NCBI GenBank assembly: GCA_018340805.1
Contig: JACMZG010001908.1
Coordinates: 12,868,644 to 12,932,643 of the forward strand
Source of the DNA: Microvelia longipes
Taxonomy: Eukaryota > Arthropoda > Insecta > Hemiptera > Veliidae
DNA length: 64,000 nt
Direction: 5' to 3'
Shown in pieces: positions 11,961 through 22,802 of the stretch. How positions within the stretch are numbered: the stretch's first letter is position 1; each line of letters begins with the position of its first letter. Both the position numbers and the translations under genes were made by a program. The notes under the pieces are model-generated. The model was given only the letters and a program-made list of their open reading frames with translations, searched no databases and was not told the origin of the DNA.

Positions 11961-13142
11961 ACCTAGATCTCTTATTGAGGCAACAGAGTTAAGTGGAATA
12001 TTGTTAATTGAATAATTAAAAATTACAGGACTAGTTATTTTGAAGAAGCTAATAATGTTACATTTAGAAATGTTTAGAGGCAGCCTGTTAATACAACACC
12101 ATTCATAAAGTTTATCAAGAGCATTCTGTAATGCTATTGCATCGATTGTATTACAAATTATTTTATATATTTTTAAATCATCCGCAAATAGCAAAAACTC
12201 AACATCGTTCAGAATAAACATAAGGTCATTGATAAATAGAATGATCAATAATGGCCCCAAATGACCCCTGAGGGACCCCAGAGTGGGCTTGGTATTTAGC
12301 AGATATAAAAGACTCTTCACAGAAAGTGTTCGTCCAGTAAGATAACTCACAAGCCATTCAAAGATGTTTCCGTGGAAACCAATTTGTTTAAGTTTATAAA
12401 TAAGAATTTTAAGAGACACTTTGTCAAAGGCCTTGCTGAAATCTGTGTAAGCACAATCTACCTGAGACTTTAACTCAAAAGCATTTAAGATAAAATTCTG
12501 GAAAATTAAGAGATTTGAGGTAGTCGACCTTTGAGGAAGGAAGCCATGCTGATTTGGTGTTATGATAGAGGCTACAGAGGGAAAAACTTTATCCAAAACT
12601 AAACTTTCAAAAACCTTTGCAAGAACTGATTGTAAACATACTGGCCTATAGTTTTCGACATTTCTTTTCTCACCAGATTTATAAATTGGAGAAACATAAC
12701 TGTATTTCCAAGTAGTTGGAAATACTCCTAAATCTAGTGATAAGGAAAAAAGTTTAGAAATAGGAGCTGCTAAAGAATGACAGTTTTTTAAAATAACAGG
12801 AGGGACATTATCTGGGCCTGCACTTTTATGAATATCAAGTCCATTTAGTTTAATCTTCACATCATTAATATCTATTTTTATTTTAGAAATACTGATGTTG
12901 GTGTCATATTTTACATTCAAATTGGAGGTATTTACATTAGAATTATCAAAAACTGATGAAAAAAATTGTGAAAAAAGTTCAACAACCTTATCTGGAGTAT
13001 CAGCTGATTTATCTTTGTAATACATAGAATGTGGGATACCAGAGCTATTTGATTTACTTTTCCTGGTGAAATTCCAAAACTCTTTAACATTTATAAAAAT
13101 AGAAATGTATTTTTGTAACAAGTATGAGTTAGTGAATTGCAT
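11922..13142 (-). CDS. LINE ORF2 middle part: reverse transcriptase
   Basis: Continues ORF2 after the frameshift. RT landmarks in order are SAGPDNVPPVILKNC, WKYSYVSPIYKSGEKRNVEN followed by YRPVCLQS (fingers), HGFLPQRSTTSNLL, DFSKAFDKV (first catalytic Asp), LGPLLIILFINDL and FLLFADDLKIYK (the FADD catalytic box). The segment that should read G-V-P-Q-G-S just before LGPLL is instead read as LGSLRGH, although the DNA for the usual motif is present in the next frame (GGGGTCCCTCAGGGG at about 12267-12281). This indicates a compensating pair of single-base indels. The frame ends after SIRDLGIYL, where a second shift leads into the C-terminal part. Confidence 0.9.
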   Translation of the reverse strand: MQFTNSYLLQKYISIFINVKEFWNFTRKSKSNSSGIPHSMYYKDKSADTPDKVVELFSQFFSSVFDNSNVNTSNLNVKYDTNISISKIKIDINDVKIKLNGLDIHKSAGPDNVPPVILKNCHSLAAPISKLFSLSLDLGVFPTTWKYSYVSPIYKSGEKRNVENYRPVCLQSVLAKVFESLVLDKVFPSVASIITPNQHGFLPQRSTTSNLLIFQNFILNAFELKSQVDCAYTDFSKAFDKVSLKILIYKLKQIGFHGNIFEWLVSYLTGRTLSVKSLLYLLNTKPTLGSLRGHLGPLLIILFINDLMFILNDVEFLLFADDLKIYKIICNTIDAIALQNALDKLYEWCCINRLPLNISKCNIISFFKITSPVIFNYSINNIPLNSVASIRDLGIYLITNSVSSTI

Positions 13143-14175
13143 TGAGATCTAAGGGATGAAAACATACGATAGTGATGATGTAACCCAGTAATAGAATATA
13201 GTGAATGTGCATCCCACTTTCTATAGATTAATTCAATCAGCTCAGGGGTAAACCATTCAGGAAATTTATTTCTATTTTTAATTTTAACTATAGGAACATG
13301 ATTTTTAAAACCTTCATACACAATATTGTAAAATTTGTCTACACCTAATTCTAAATCACAGGTACTTAAAAATGACCAGTCTGTATCAGAAAAAAACTTG
13401 TTCAAGTTAATAAAATCAGTCTTCTTAAAATTATAATATTCTTCACCATATTCCATAAGTTGATGTTCTCCTGAGAGAGAGATGGTTATATCCAGTCCTG
13501 GATGGTGACGATCAAGATTAACGAGTTCGTGTAAAGAAGATTTAACAATTAAGTTCTGATGTGATATAACTAAGTCCAGAATTTTGTTATTTAAGTTCTT
13601 TATAATATTGTGTTGAGACATATTGTGATAATTTATCATATCAAGCACCAATTGTTCATTTTCATTAAAAGAGTTCCCAATAATTGGTGCATCATCACCA
13701 TTTTGAGACCAATCTATATTTGGTAAGTTATAATCCCCTAAAAGGATTAAATTTGCATCAGGATATGATTGATATAAACATTCTATCTCCGATATATGAT
13801 TTTGGTATATTATATTATTTGACCTTGGGGGTATGTAACAGCATCCTATAATATAGATAGTATCATCAATAGTTACATGGACAAATAATTGTTCAACATT
13901 TGTGGAAATAGTACTGATAACATAAGCTTGAAATTTTGAACTCACAGCAATTAAGATCCCACCTCCATCTTCTTTATTGCTTGTTTTAGAGTCTCTGTCT
14001 TTTCTGAACACGTTATATTTATTATTATCAAATCCCAGTTCACCGTCAAATATACAAGGTAAAAGCCTAGTTTCTGTTAGAGCATATATATGGTAATCTA
14101 ATAAAGGAATGGAAAGTTTCAAATCAGATAGCTTGGTCCTAAGACCATTGACATTTTGGTAATATATTTTTATGA
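13091..14175 (-). CDS. LINE ORF2 N-terminal part: APE-type endonuclease
   Basis: This frame starts at or just after the ORF1 stop; upstream of the first Leu-Ser-Ile it already reads YYQNVNGLRTKL, the usual opening of these endonucleases. Catalytic-core motifs are ALTETRL (metal-binding Glu), GGGILIAVSS, GCCYIPPRS and GDYNLPNIDW (Asp and Asn), with a conserved LDR/HHPGLDI block at the end (SDH-motif position, here HHP). It nicks target DNA to prime reverse transcription. The frame runs out near 13091 in ...CYKNTF, while the same protein continues in another frame from about 13142, so there is one frameshift at ~13100-13140. Confidence 0.87.
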
Positions 14176-15165
14176 ATTTATTGGAGGGTCTGCGGCTTCT
14201 TCCTCCACTCCCATTGAGTTTTTTGAATTCTTAACATCAGATGAGTTCCTCTTCTTAAAGTGTTTGTTGGTAACAACAGTAGGAATACCGTCATAGTATT
14301 TAATGGTATAATTTTCTGGTTTATCTGAACTAGCTATTTGGCTTCTTAGTTCATTCATAATTTGGCGTTCAATAACAGTCTTGTCCTTGGACACGGATTC
14401 ATTAACTATTTTACCCTCAAATTTGAGTTTTCTAAAACCAAAGAAGACATCATGAGCAATAACCTCTGGCTCGAATATTATTCTTAGTGGTCTAGGTTTT
14501 GGTAAAGTTGCTTTAAAACTATTTGAGTTAACAGAAGATTTGCTAGAGTTACCATCTTCCTGAGAAACATGTCCATCCTTTTGTATCTTATGTTTACTAT
14601 TACTAATTCTGTATGAACGAATATTTAAACTAGCATAATCAGGGCTAATTTTAGAGCACAATGATAAGACTTGATCAATATCATGTTTGTTACTATTAAC
14701 TTTAATGTATTTTATGTTATCACTATTACTTACTTTATCATTTTGTTCATTATCATCATTATTTGTTCCATTACTGTCCTCTGAAATCCCATAAAAAATT
14801 AGATTTTTGGCTTTACGCTTACGCCTGTTCATTTCAGATATAGTTTCATCCAATTTGTTAAGTCCTGCTTCTTTTGAGCTATGATCCGAGCATTTCGTTT
14901 TCTCAAGCACATCCATTCTATTTTCAAGCATTGAAACTTTACTTATTACTTTATCTAAACGATCATCGTGATTTAAGCAATTATTACACTGAAAAATTAA
15001 TGCTGATTTACTAGACTTTTTAGACATATTAGCTAATTCGATACTGTTAAGCTCAGAACACGCCGCCGTTACATGAACCGGACGTTTACATCGTTCACAA
15101 ATGATAAACTGTTCATTTTGATTAATGTTTTCTTTACACTCGGCACAAGATTTAACTAAAGGCAT
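14170..15165 (-). CDS. LINE ORF1 protein with PHD-like zinc finger
   Basis: 331-residue open frame with an ATG start and no internal break. The N-terminus has a zinc-finger pattern: C8 and C11, then a CERCKR pair at about 24-27, HVTAAC at 31-36 and CNNC at about 60-63. This is the Cys4-His-Cys3 spacing of a PHD-type finger, as found in ORF1 of CR1-branch LINEs. A heptad-rich stretch follows (about 70-115), probably a coiled coil for self-association. A polar Asn/Ser/Asp-rich linker follows, and then a C-terminal region (about 225-310) beginning PRPLRIIFEPEV that resembles the RNA-binding part of insect LINE ORF1 proteins. The product would bind element RNA and chaperone it. The stop lies just before ORF2 begins. 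Intact, unlike ORF2. Confidence 0.85.
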   Translation of the reverse strand: MPLVKSCAECKENINQNEQFIICERCKRPVHVTAACSELNSIELANMSKKSSKSALIFQCNNCLNHDDRLDKVISKVSMLENRMDVLEKTKCSDHSSKEAGLNKLDETISEMNRRKRKAKNLIFYGISEDSNGTNNDDNEQNDKVSNSDNIKYIKVNSNKHDIDQVLSLCSKISPDYASLNIRSYRISNSKHKIQKDGHVSQEDGNSSKSSVNSNSFKATLPKPRPLRIIFEPEVIAHDVFFGFRKLKFEGKIVNESVSKDKTVIERQIMNELRSQIASSDKPENYTIKYYDGIPTVVTNKHFKKRNSSDVKNSKNSMGVEEEAADPPINS

Positions 15166-15245
15166 ACTTATTGCTAAATTTTAATACAAAGAAAACGAGT
15201 TAACAATAAAAAATCGAAGAGATAAAATAGAAACGTGCACCCACT

Positions 15246-16065
15246 AGGAAACCTCGAAATAACCTCCTGGATGAACTAAACTGCATTTTACCTTATCGTA
15301 TTAAATGCATATTGAATACGATCGCCTCTTAAATATACTGTGTGTAGTTTATGGTTTTGGGAATAATTTTACATAACCTACTTACCTTCACTAAACAGTG
15401 CTTCAATAGTCTAAAAGACAAGAGCCACACCAGACACTACATCAAACTGGAGGTAGTTAAGCATCTTCTCCAAGAAAAAACCTTTTTTATCAAAGAATAT
15501 ATTTTGTTTTATTTATTGTAGTATTAGTATTTAAGTTATAAGATTTTTTTACTTGCCTGAACAATGTAGAGACATTGTAATAGGAATAAAAATTATTACT
15601 TTTATTTTTATTACTAGAACTAAAGTGGTGTCAGAAGTTTGGGAGATTAATTCCTCTCATTATTCTGGTAGAGTTTGACAGTTCCTCATATTTAGTTATT
15701 GACACATTTCTACTGTCACTGATTACCAGGGGGGGGGTAACTTAAATGAGGAAAAGTTTGGATTCCATTATCGCAAGCTACTAAAAATACCCAATACCAA
15801 TAGCCTTATTTTACCAAATAAAAACCCCAATAGCTTTCCAAAGATGACTGATTATATTTTTATATTTAAATTTATGAATACCATGACAATTCTTGGTTAT
15901 GACAGCTACATTTATTATTATTATAAAATTGATTGTTTTCTGTATGTATTTTTCACAAAAACGGTACGCCGTTGCATGTTCTGTATTTCCAAAATTCAGA
16001 AACTAAAAGTAAATAGAAACCTTTTTAAAACTTCCAGAGAACGCTAATGATGGCAGATAAGTATA
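15246..16065. other. Non-coding interval upstream of thymidine kinase
   Basis: Nothing is recognised. The missing first coding exon of the thymidine kinase could lie here or beyond the LINE, but no exon ending in the family's usual residues was found. A G9 homopolymer lies near 15730. The open frame at 15844-16047 is low-complexity and resembles no family. Confidence 0.35.
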
Positions 16066-16263
16066 TTTCATTTAATTAATTTATTGATTTAGTCGATTTC
16101 ATCAGGTAATTACATTTAATCACATGTGCGCATCTCGCCGATGTAATTAAAATACAGGCTACATTAAATGCCAAAATCTATCTTTTAGTACGTGTAAAAC
16201 TTTAGCCACTATTTCATTATTACCTGATTGAATCAATTAAATTAATAAATTACTTAAATGAAA
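16066..16263. mobile_element. MITE, 198 bp, with ~45-bp inverted ends
   Basis: The left end TTTCATTTAATTAATTTATT and its continuation to ATCAGGTAAT (about 16110) is an imperfect inverted repeat of the right end (ATTACCTGAT ... TTACTTAAATGAAA, about 16218-16263). The interior is short, non-coding and slightly more GC-rich (CATGTGCGCATCTCGCCG). Non-autonomous; the family is not assigned because no clear target duplication is visible. Confidence 0.75.
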
Positions 16264-16704
16264 AACTTAAAAATAATCACAAGTGTTCTGTGTAAGATTA
16301 AAGTGGTAGGGTTAGTTAGAAGTATAACTATACAAAGTATAAAAATTAAATTTCAAACTGACTGTGGGCGTAAAGTGGGAAATTAATACACGCCCACTCA
16401 ATTGAAAGGTAGGTCTGCCGCAGCGCTAGCGTCGTCCGGAATCCAAATTTTCCCACCATTGAGTCGACAGTCTTACTGTTTAAGTATCTATAGTCTCTGC
16501 TGATTACTATTTTTTTATTATCTTCTCAGAAAGGTAAAAAAATCAAGTAGATTATCCACCTGTCATGTATAGGGTATATAATATACCTGTCGTGCAAAAA
16601 ATAATGAAATTCCTTTCCCATGAGGTTAGTCTTGTTCAGCTGTCTTTTAAATAAATAAGCTTTTAAATTCAACTTAATTTTCTTTTTACTGATTTTTGTT
16701 GCAG

Positions 16705-18542
16705 GTGATATTTGGTCCAATGTTTTCTGGGAAAACTTCAGAGCTGATCCGTAGGGTTCATCGCTATGAGCTCTGTAACTACAAATGCGTTATCATCCGT
16801 TACGCAAAGGATAATCGTTACTCTGCCACAGATGTATCTACTCATGATGGATTCAAGATACCAGCCGTTTCAGCTAATAAACTCAATGAAGTGGAATATC
16901 TGTTTCACTCTGAATCCTCTCCTGCTGTTATTGGTGTCGATGAGGGCCAGTTTGTAAGTATTATGTTGTCATTATAAGGCCAATTATAAACCATCAAAGG
17001 TAGCTAATTTCATGATTTTGAGCTATTTCTATTTAGCTTATTACTCCATATAAGAATACCTCAACTCATTTCTTCTAACAACCTGAGTAAGATGCATCAA
17101 CATTGTTTTACTCGCTTTTTTATGTAAAAACAAGCAGTTAAAGAAGAGGAGGAGAGTGGGGCGTAAATTGGACTAGTGAATGCATGGACATGTGTAAAAG
17201 TTTTAGTTAGGAAAGTAGATATATTGTTTACATAAGGCTTGGAGACATAATTCATACATATATCTATCTATCTTTGTATGTATCTAGCTTTACATAATCG
17301 TGTCTTAGCTCTAGCTTTGAAGCCGTTTCCTCGTCAAAATAATGGCTTTCTGCTACCCATCTAGCTAAAGACTTGAAAAATATGACACCATGGTCTTTCT
17401 GCTAGCTAGTGGCTGGTGGAGCACTCTTAACTTCTCTATTTTAGTATTTTCATAATCTATTAATCACTTTTGCATCTGAACAGTTCCAAACCAATCATTC
17501 TTTCCTTATTTTAAATTTCTTGTAGAACTTTATTTTCAGTTTCCAGATATTGTAGAATTTTGTCAAAGGAGGTTAAGTTCTGGTAAAATCACGATAGTAG
17601 CTGGGCTGGATGGCACCTTTCAGAAAACTGGCTTTGGTGAAGTTCTGAAATTAGCTTCCGTTAGCTATATAATTCAGAAGATAAACTGAGATAACTGATT
17701 GGTGTATACCTCCATTATGGTGATTAAGAAAGGAATCACACTTAAGAGACAGAATTAAGTTTCAAAAAACTACATGCAATTTCATGTTTATTTAAAACCA
17801 AAGAAAAAAGAAACTAAGTATAAATAAAAAAGACTGGATGTTAAACTATGTGAATAAATATTTCTATTTATAAAAAAAACATAGTCATTATTGTTGAGTT
17901 TGCAATTTTATATATTTACTTTCAATAATCTGTCATGTTAAATAGGTTCCTTAATTTAATTTTTTAATCTTGTATTCTGTACTATATAGTTGGTTATGTT
18001 TAAGTTGTATAAACTCTGCTAAGTGTTAAAATATCTGAGGTATTTAATATATTTATTTATGTAGAAACAAAACAGAATTTTAGTCCAATTTACGTAATCA
18101 TAAATCAATATAAAAAAGATAAGGTTACAATAGAGGAACATCAATAATTATTAAATAAAAAAAATAAAACAATAGACTTTGTAAATTGTTTTACAATTTA
18201 CAAAGTCTATTGTAATTAGTAATTAGCAACATGCTAAATCAAAAGTAAGCACGTTGCCAAGGATAATGAACTTACCAGCATTTTAATCTCATTATTAACT
18301 CTTCCATTTTATTATATTATAAATATAAGGGTTTTTTTGTTATTCCACCTCAAATATTTGACAACTTAAATAAATTTCAGGTAGAAGTGATTGGAGGGGC
18401 AGATAAATACATGGCTGTGTGTAGAGAATGCTACAAGCTATCTTCTCCCAGGACTTCTACTCCGTTCAAAGATTTAGACAAACCTCAATACTTGAACACT
18501 GAAAATGATGCCAGTGTTAAAAGGATATTGTTTACTTCCTGA
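16705..18542 (+). CDS. TK1: Thymidine kinase, TK1 type (partial or broken gene)
   Basis: Phosphorylates thymidine to TMP in the cytosolic nucleotide-salvage pathway. Three exons are visible. Exon a, 16705-16953 (acceptor TTGCAG, donor GTAAGT), carries the P-loop GPMFSGKTSEL, a VIIRYAKDNRY segment and the DEGQF Mg-binding motif. Exon b starts at 17540 (FPDIVEFCQRR ... LDGTFQKTGFGEVLKL). Exon c, 18381-18542, encodes the lasso region VEVIGGADKYMAVCRECY with the second zinc cysteine pair and a C-terminal tail ending in TGA. The a/b junction is phase 0 and joins to the family's EGQF-FPDI. A poly(A) signal AATAAA lies at 18615. The first coding exon (about 20 residues before VIFGP in relatives) is not found. 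Exon b goes out of frame after LKL and meets stops near 17687, losing the usual first cysteine pair. It is a host gene by its introns, but may be a pseudogene or mis-assembled. Confidence 0.85.
17640..17760 (+). pseudogene. Out-of-frame remainder of thymidine kinase exon b
   Basis: After the conserved FGEVLKL the open frame reads ASVSYIIQKIN then stop. A one-base shift at about 17653 brings the family's V-P-L-A block into view (GTTAGCT region), then further shifts are needed toward a lysine/threonine-rich KGITLKRQN stretch at about 17728-17755 that resembles the TKR segment of relatives. No GT donor sits at the expected place. Either this exon has decayed, or several indel errors have accumulated here. 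Confidence 0.5.
18165..18215. repeat. Perfect 20-bp-arm hairpin
   Basis: CAATAGACTTTGTAAATTGT (18170-18189) and its exact complement (18193-18212) flank a three-base loop. It sits in the intron before the last thymidine kinase exon. It may be a tiny foldback or a chance cruciform; no copy was seen elsewhere. Confidence 0.8.
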
Positions 18543-18620
18543 TTCTTTGGTTTGTTCCTTTTATCTATAAATTCAATTGATTTTAAGTATTTTTCAATTT
18601 TTTTATACTAAAATAATAAA

Positions 18621-19366
18621 ATATACGCTTTTTTTAATTATATTTTTATCAAACATAGGGTACATGTTACTAGGTCAATGCGCGCTTGAAGCTCTGATGC
18701 TTCAAAAATGGCCAGGAAACAAAGGCCGTGTTAATTAAACCCTCTGCCATAAATAGTCATCTTTCTTTAATCGTCAATTAATTTCCTTAATACTTGATGC
18801 ATAAAATTTTTGAATTTGACAATTTAATCGGCTTTTCTGTATACCTGTAATTTTTTTTATAGGAGAAAATTATAATTTTCATTATTTAAATAAAAATAAA
18901 CTAATAGCTAAAATTTAAAGTTTTTATTAATAAATTTTTATTGTTTCAGAACAATTGAATTGTTTTATAAAAACACATCTTTTAGCTGCAACAGCACATC
19001 TCACATGTTCGACTTATCAACTCTAGAAGCCAGTTTTAATAACTTTGTATATTTTAGAATATATATTTTTTATTTTGTTTTTAATTTTTATTTTCATAGG
19101 GGATTATGTCACTAATGAGTTAATTCATTTAATTTTTGGAAGGGGCGTTAGTCTATTTTTAACCTGTGGGCTCACAACACTTTCACTGTCCTGATGGTGT
19201 TGTGGAATTAAGATTGTTGCTAACCTAATGTTTTTGGTACTACAGGCAAACTAGGAATGAGTATATCTGTTTGGGGTAAACAATATTTTTTTTGATCAGG
19301 TGGGGCCTAACCTGAGGCTAGAAACTTTGTCTTTACCTGATGGTGGCCAGAGTCAACTTTATTCGC
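18621..19366. other. Non-coding interval
   Basis: Sequence downstream of the thymidine kinase poly(A) signal; AT-rich, nothing recognised. Confidence 0.35.
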
Positions 19367-20203
19367 GATTCAAAGAGATAGTTGTAAGGTTGGTAATACC
19401 AATGGCAAGAAAACAAAAGGGTGATACATTTTTTTATCATAAGATTAGCATGGGAATTTATCAAAATTATACATTTATTTCTTTTTTGTTACTATTTATA
19501 GTCAATAAGTTACAAAATTAATAGAACAACCATTGGTGCAATAAAATTTTTCAATATTTTATAGATAAATACTTGGATTATTAAAGGATTTTAAAAATAG
19601 AATCAGGCTTTTATCACTACAGACTTGGATTTGTTAGTTTTTTAAGCTGGTTTTACCAATATAAATAAATATACAATTTTATATTAAACTACGTTTTAAA
19701 ATATTTGTTTAAAATTAAACAACAAATGTAACACTTCATGACATAAATTAAATAAAACACAAAGGTTGGAGAATATCATCTTATGAGTTAATTTAAATAC
19801 TTGTTACAACTAATTTAAACAATTTAATGCAAAGAAGAGTAATTGTGTGAGTTTCTGCAAACCCCGGCATTGAATACTCCAATTACTGCTTTGTTTTTAA
19901 ATATTTTTTTGTACTTTTAAAGTGGAATTTAAGAATTTATTTATTTATTTTTTTAATAAATAAACTAAAACACTGTATTGTGATTTTCACCTTCTAATCA
20001 GTTGATTTAAAAACTTGTGACAACCCGTTTACAAGGTTTTTTCCAATGAAAGAGTGACTTCAGTGAGTTTTAAAATTAATTAAAATAAATCACTTCAAGG
20101 AAAAATTTAAAGGTAAATCGTCAAAAATAAGAAACCCGTGTACATATTACAATGTTGATCACCCTTTGTTAACCAATTCCTTATCAGCGATGGTCTTTGA
20201 ATC
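19367..20203. mobile_element. Non-autonomous DNA transposon, family T1, copy A (837 bp)
   Basis: The outer ends are GATTCAAAGA (19367) and its complement TCTTTGAATC (20194-20203). An inner pair, AACAAAAGGGTGAT (about 19411) and ATCACCCTTTGTT (about 20159), is also inverted. The whole length aligns with 23852-24672, including ATAGAACAACCATTGGTGC, TATAGATAAATACTTGGATT and ATTGTGATTTTCACCTTCT. There is no transposase frame; the frame at 19300-19521 only reads into the left end. Confidence 0.82.
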
Positions 20204-20450
20204 GTGAATATTTTAAGATTCGTTTACTCGTAGGTACCCAACTCACAGGTGATAAAAGCTAGGCATGCCGGCTTAGGGATCTTTTACAAGTACATAACAT
20301 CACACTGGCTTTGAACAACTAGCTTTCCCTTTCAAAGGACAGCACATGATTCACCCTTAGCATAAAAATCAGAGGCCTCAACTGGGATTGAACCTGTATT
20401 GTTTAGGTGTAAGGCTCATATGCCAACCATTGCACCACATAAAACCCCAC
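20204..20450 (-). repeat. tRNA-derived SINE, family 2, copy A (antisense)
   Basis: On the minus strand the head reads TGGTGCAATGGTTGGCA (A-box region, 20437 down to 20421), then a B box GGTTCAATCCC (20394 down to 20384). The body is CTCTGATTTTTATGCTAAGG ... ATGTGCTGTCC, ending in a block with TGTTATGTACTTGTAAAAGA that is shared with the copies at 21130-21375 and 45985-46180. It abuts the right end of transposon T1 copy A. Confidence 0.8.
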
Positions 20451-21129
20451 CCCCTTAGGCCTTGTGTATCCTCCCTCATCAGATTTATATCTTAGGATTT
20501 AAGTAAGAACCTATAAATCTAGTTTAACCAGCCATATAACATACACTGAAGCATAATGAAGAATTAATTCTATACAGGATAGGAAATAATTAGTAGAATT
20601 CAATTCAGCAAGAATGTAATTTTATTGAAATTAAAACTAAGATAACAATTGTAAAAATGATAAAATTGATGAGTATCACAGAACTTGAGTAATGTCTTGA
20701 GCTAATTATAAAATAAAACCCCCTAGTTAATAGCATATCTTTCTAATTAAACAAACTCCCAACGGCATTGTTATTTAAAAATAATATCAGCTTTCAGCAA
20801 ATTGCCTTTTAACTTTTGCTGAAATTTTTTTTTCTAGCAAACTAAATTTGCAAATTGGATAACTAGTATGTTTATCTTGAGGATATGAGTTGGTATTCCA
20901 ATTCCAAAAACAATTAAATCTATAGTATTTTTTCAGTAAATCACAAAGAAAATTTCACATAAATCAAAAAATAAGTATTATGATGCTTACTTATGACTCA
21001 AATATCATAAATATATTATGAAATTAAAATCAAATATGGATAATAAATACACTAACTACGTCTTTCCCTAACTTCTCTTCCAGAGCTGTCACATACAGTG
21101 GCACCATATACCTGGTGGCAAAGTGCCTT
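20451..21129. other. Non-coding interval
   Basis: AT-rich; no gene, RNA or repeat recognised. Confidence 0.35.
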
Positions 21130-21375
21130 GTTGTGTAAGACTTCAGATTCCAAGATTTGACAGACTATTTATATCTCACTGTGACACTGTAGATAGCATT
21201 ACTGCCAAAAGCAGTAATCAAAGTCTTGATTCGATCCCGGTCAGGACCTCTAGGATTTTTTATGAGAGGAATGGAAATCCTTTCATGTGCCGTCCTTGAA
21301 AAGGGACGTTAAGACAATGGTTCCGAGCCTGTACGATGTCAGGTACTTCTTAAAGATCCCAAACCCTAAATGAAC
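21130..21375 (+). repeat. tRNA-derived SINE, family 2, copy B
   Basis: B box GATTCGATCCC at about 21231, followed by GGTCAGGACCTCTAGGATTT, CTTTCATGTGCCGTCCTTGA, AAAGGGACGTTAAGACAATG and a 3' block TGTCAGGTACTTCTTAAAGA. These blocks match copies A and C in order. The A box is degenerate here. Confidence 0.78.
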
Positions 21376-21754
21376 CTGGGTAGAGGCAAAATTTAAGAGT
21401 CTCAATAGTAGTTTATATTAAATATATATGTTTCTGCCTTATGGTTTTGAGAGCCTGGTCTGGCAGTGGGGTGTGTTGTTTCTAGTTGAAGCTAGAGAAC
21501 TTAAAGTAAAAAGTCACGGCTCTTTTGTGTGGATAAACGTAAAATTCCTGCACTAGGACTCGTAAGGTATTGAACACTATCTTCTATATAAGGGAGTTCG
21601 CAAAAAAGGCCCAACAACGCGGCCTACATGCTAGGTGGTCTTTCACCACTCCCTAATTACTATCACCTACTGCCCGAAAGCCAGCTCTGCTTAAAAAGTT
21701 AAGATAAAGGAAAGACATTGTTAGTGTATTTATTATTCTTAACTATTCTGTTAA
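21376..21754. other. Non-coding interval
   Basis: Nothing recognised; slightly less AT-rich than its surroundings. Confidence 0.35.
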
Positions 21755-22500
21755 GCTTACTTTAGTTTTTACTTTTCCTCATTTATACCGAAGGTATGTA
21801 CAAGGAAAATTATTGTGTTTGCAAAAAAAATCCGAAACCGGAATTATCTGTTTTAGGCGTTCTTAAGGCCTCCTGAGTGGCTTTTGCAAAGTTGTCTGTC
21901 TGTGTGTGTATCTGTTAACATCATAGTGCCTAGTGTATTTATGCTAGAAATTTGAAACTTTGTACAAAAATCGGTAGTTGTGATATTCGGAAAATAATTA
22001 TTTTATGGTGTCATTAACCCAGATAATGACTCGGCAAATTTTTTGAAAAATCATAAAATGCGGAAAATAATGTGATCAAAATGAGATTTGGCATGCATGT
22101 GACTATGTATAAGACTAACATATGTGCTAAGTTTCATTTCATTATCAGCATTAGTTCAATTTGTTTTGAATGACTTGTGTACATTTTTTTAAAAAATGGA
22201 AAATGGTCTAATTGAGTTGAAATTTGAAACAAGTGTATATTATTACATAATAAATAAGTACACTAAGTTTGAATTCAATACGACGAGTATATCCATGATT
22301 TTTATTGGATCATAATTATTAAGTAGCACTGAGCGTGGTCAGTGCTGTATAGGTGACCGCTGAGAATGATATAGATGCATTTACTATCTAAAGACAAGCG
22401 AAGCAAGTCAAATGACATGTTGCAGTATAAATTTGGCGAACTGTATTTCTGAGGACGAGAGAAGCGAGTTAGAAGCAGGGAGGGGAGGATGAGCATAGCA
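21755..22500 (+). repeat. Interspersed element R3 with GCGAAGC motifs at its right end
   Basis: The left part (TTTTTACTTTTCCTCATTTA then TACCGAAGGTATGTAC ... TTGTGTTTGCA, CCTCCTGAG) aligns with 42895-43040. The middle (AAGTTTCATTTCATTATCAG then CATTAGTTC) aligns with about 61034-61062. A GTCATTAACCCAGATAATGA then CTCGGCAAATTTT block resembles 62027-62072. The right end holds two spaced motifs, ACAAGCGAAGCAAGTC (22387) and GACGAGAGAAGCGAGTTAG (22454). No coding frame. It appears to be a composite of the family described for 62000-63055. Confidence 0.6.
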
Positions 22501-22800
22501 AATCTAATATAATTTTGTATATAATATATGTTAATATTATTTATAAATATCACAATGATATTATTATAATATTTCTCCATTGTTTCAAATAAATATAAAA
22601 TAAGAATATATTTGGTGTAATAGTAATGTTATTTGTTTAGCATGCATAAAATATTCAGTTATATTACAATTACATGCTTTCCATTGCTCTCAGCAGTTAA
22701 ATTGTGATGATTCATGATTTCTTAAACAAGTTTGACAAATAAATTTTATAGAACTTAGATAATATATCTTTTTCATTCTTTAATTCATAATTAAAGAAGA
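22501..22800. other. AT-rich spacer
   Basis: Nothing recognised. A frame open on the minus strand (22580-22302) overlaps the R3 repeat and is low-complexity. Confidence 0.35.
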
Positions 22801-22802
22801 GT

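Larger units (their letters stand above)
10857..15245 (-). mobile_element. Near-full-length non-LTR retrotransposon (CR1/Jockey-type LINE)
   Basis: Minus-strand element with ORF1 (15165-14170), ORF2 with endonuclease and reverse transcriptase (about 14175 to 11440, in three frames), a ~580-bp 3' UTR and a 3' tail of AAAT repeats (read as TTTA repeats at 10857-10887). ORF1 with a PHD-like zinc finger, an APE-type endonuclease upstream of the RT and a short microsatellite tail fit the CR1 branch of the Jockey superfamily. The 5' end is placed at ~15245, where similarity to known parts stops; no convincing target-site duplication was found. Confidence 0.88.

Noticed and set aside
20384..20437. 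A tRNA gene
   Set aside because: A and B boxes are present, but the sequence cannot be folded into a full tRNA and continues into a repeated SINE body.
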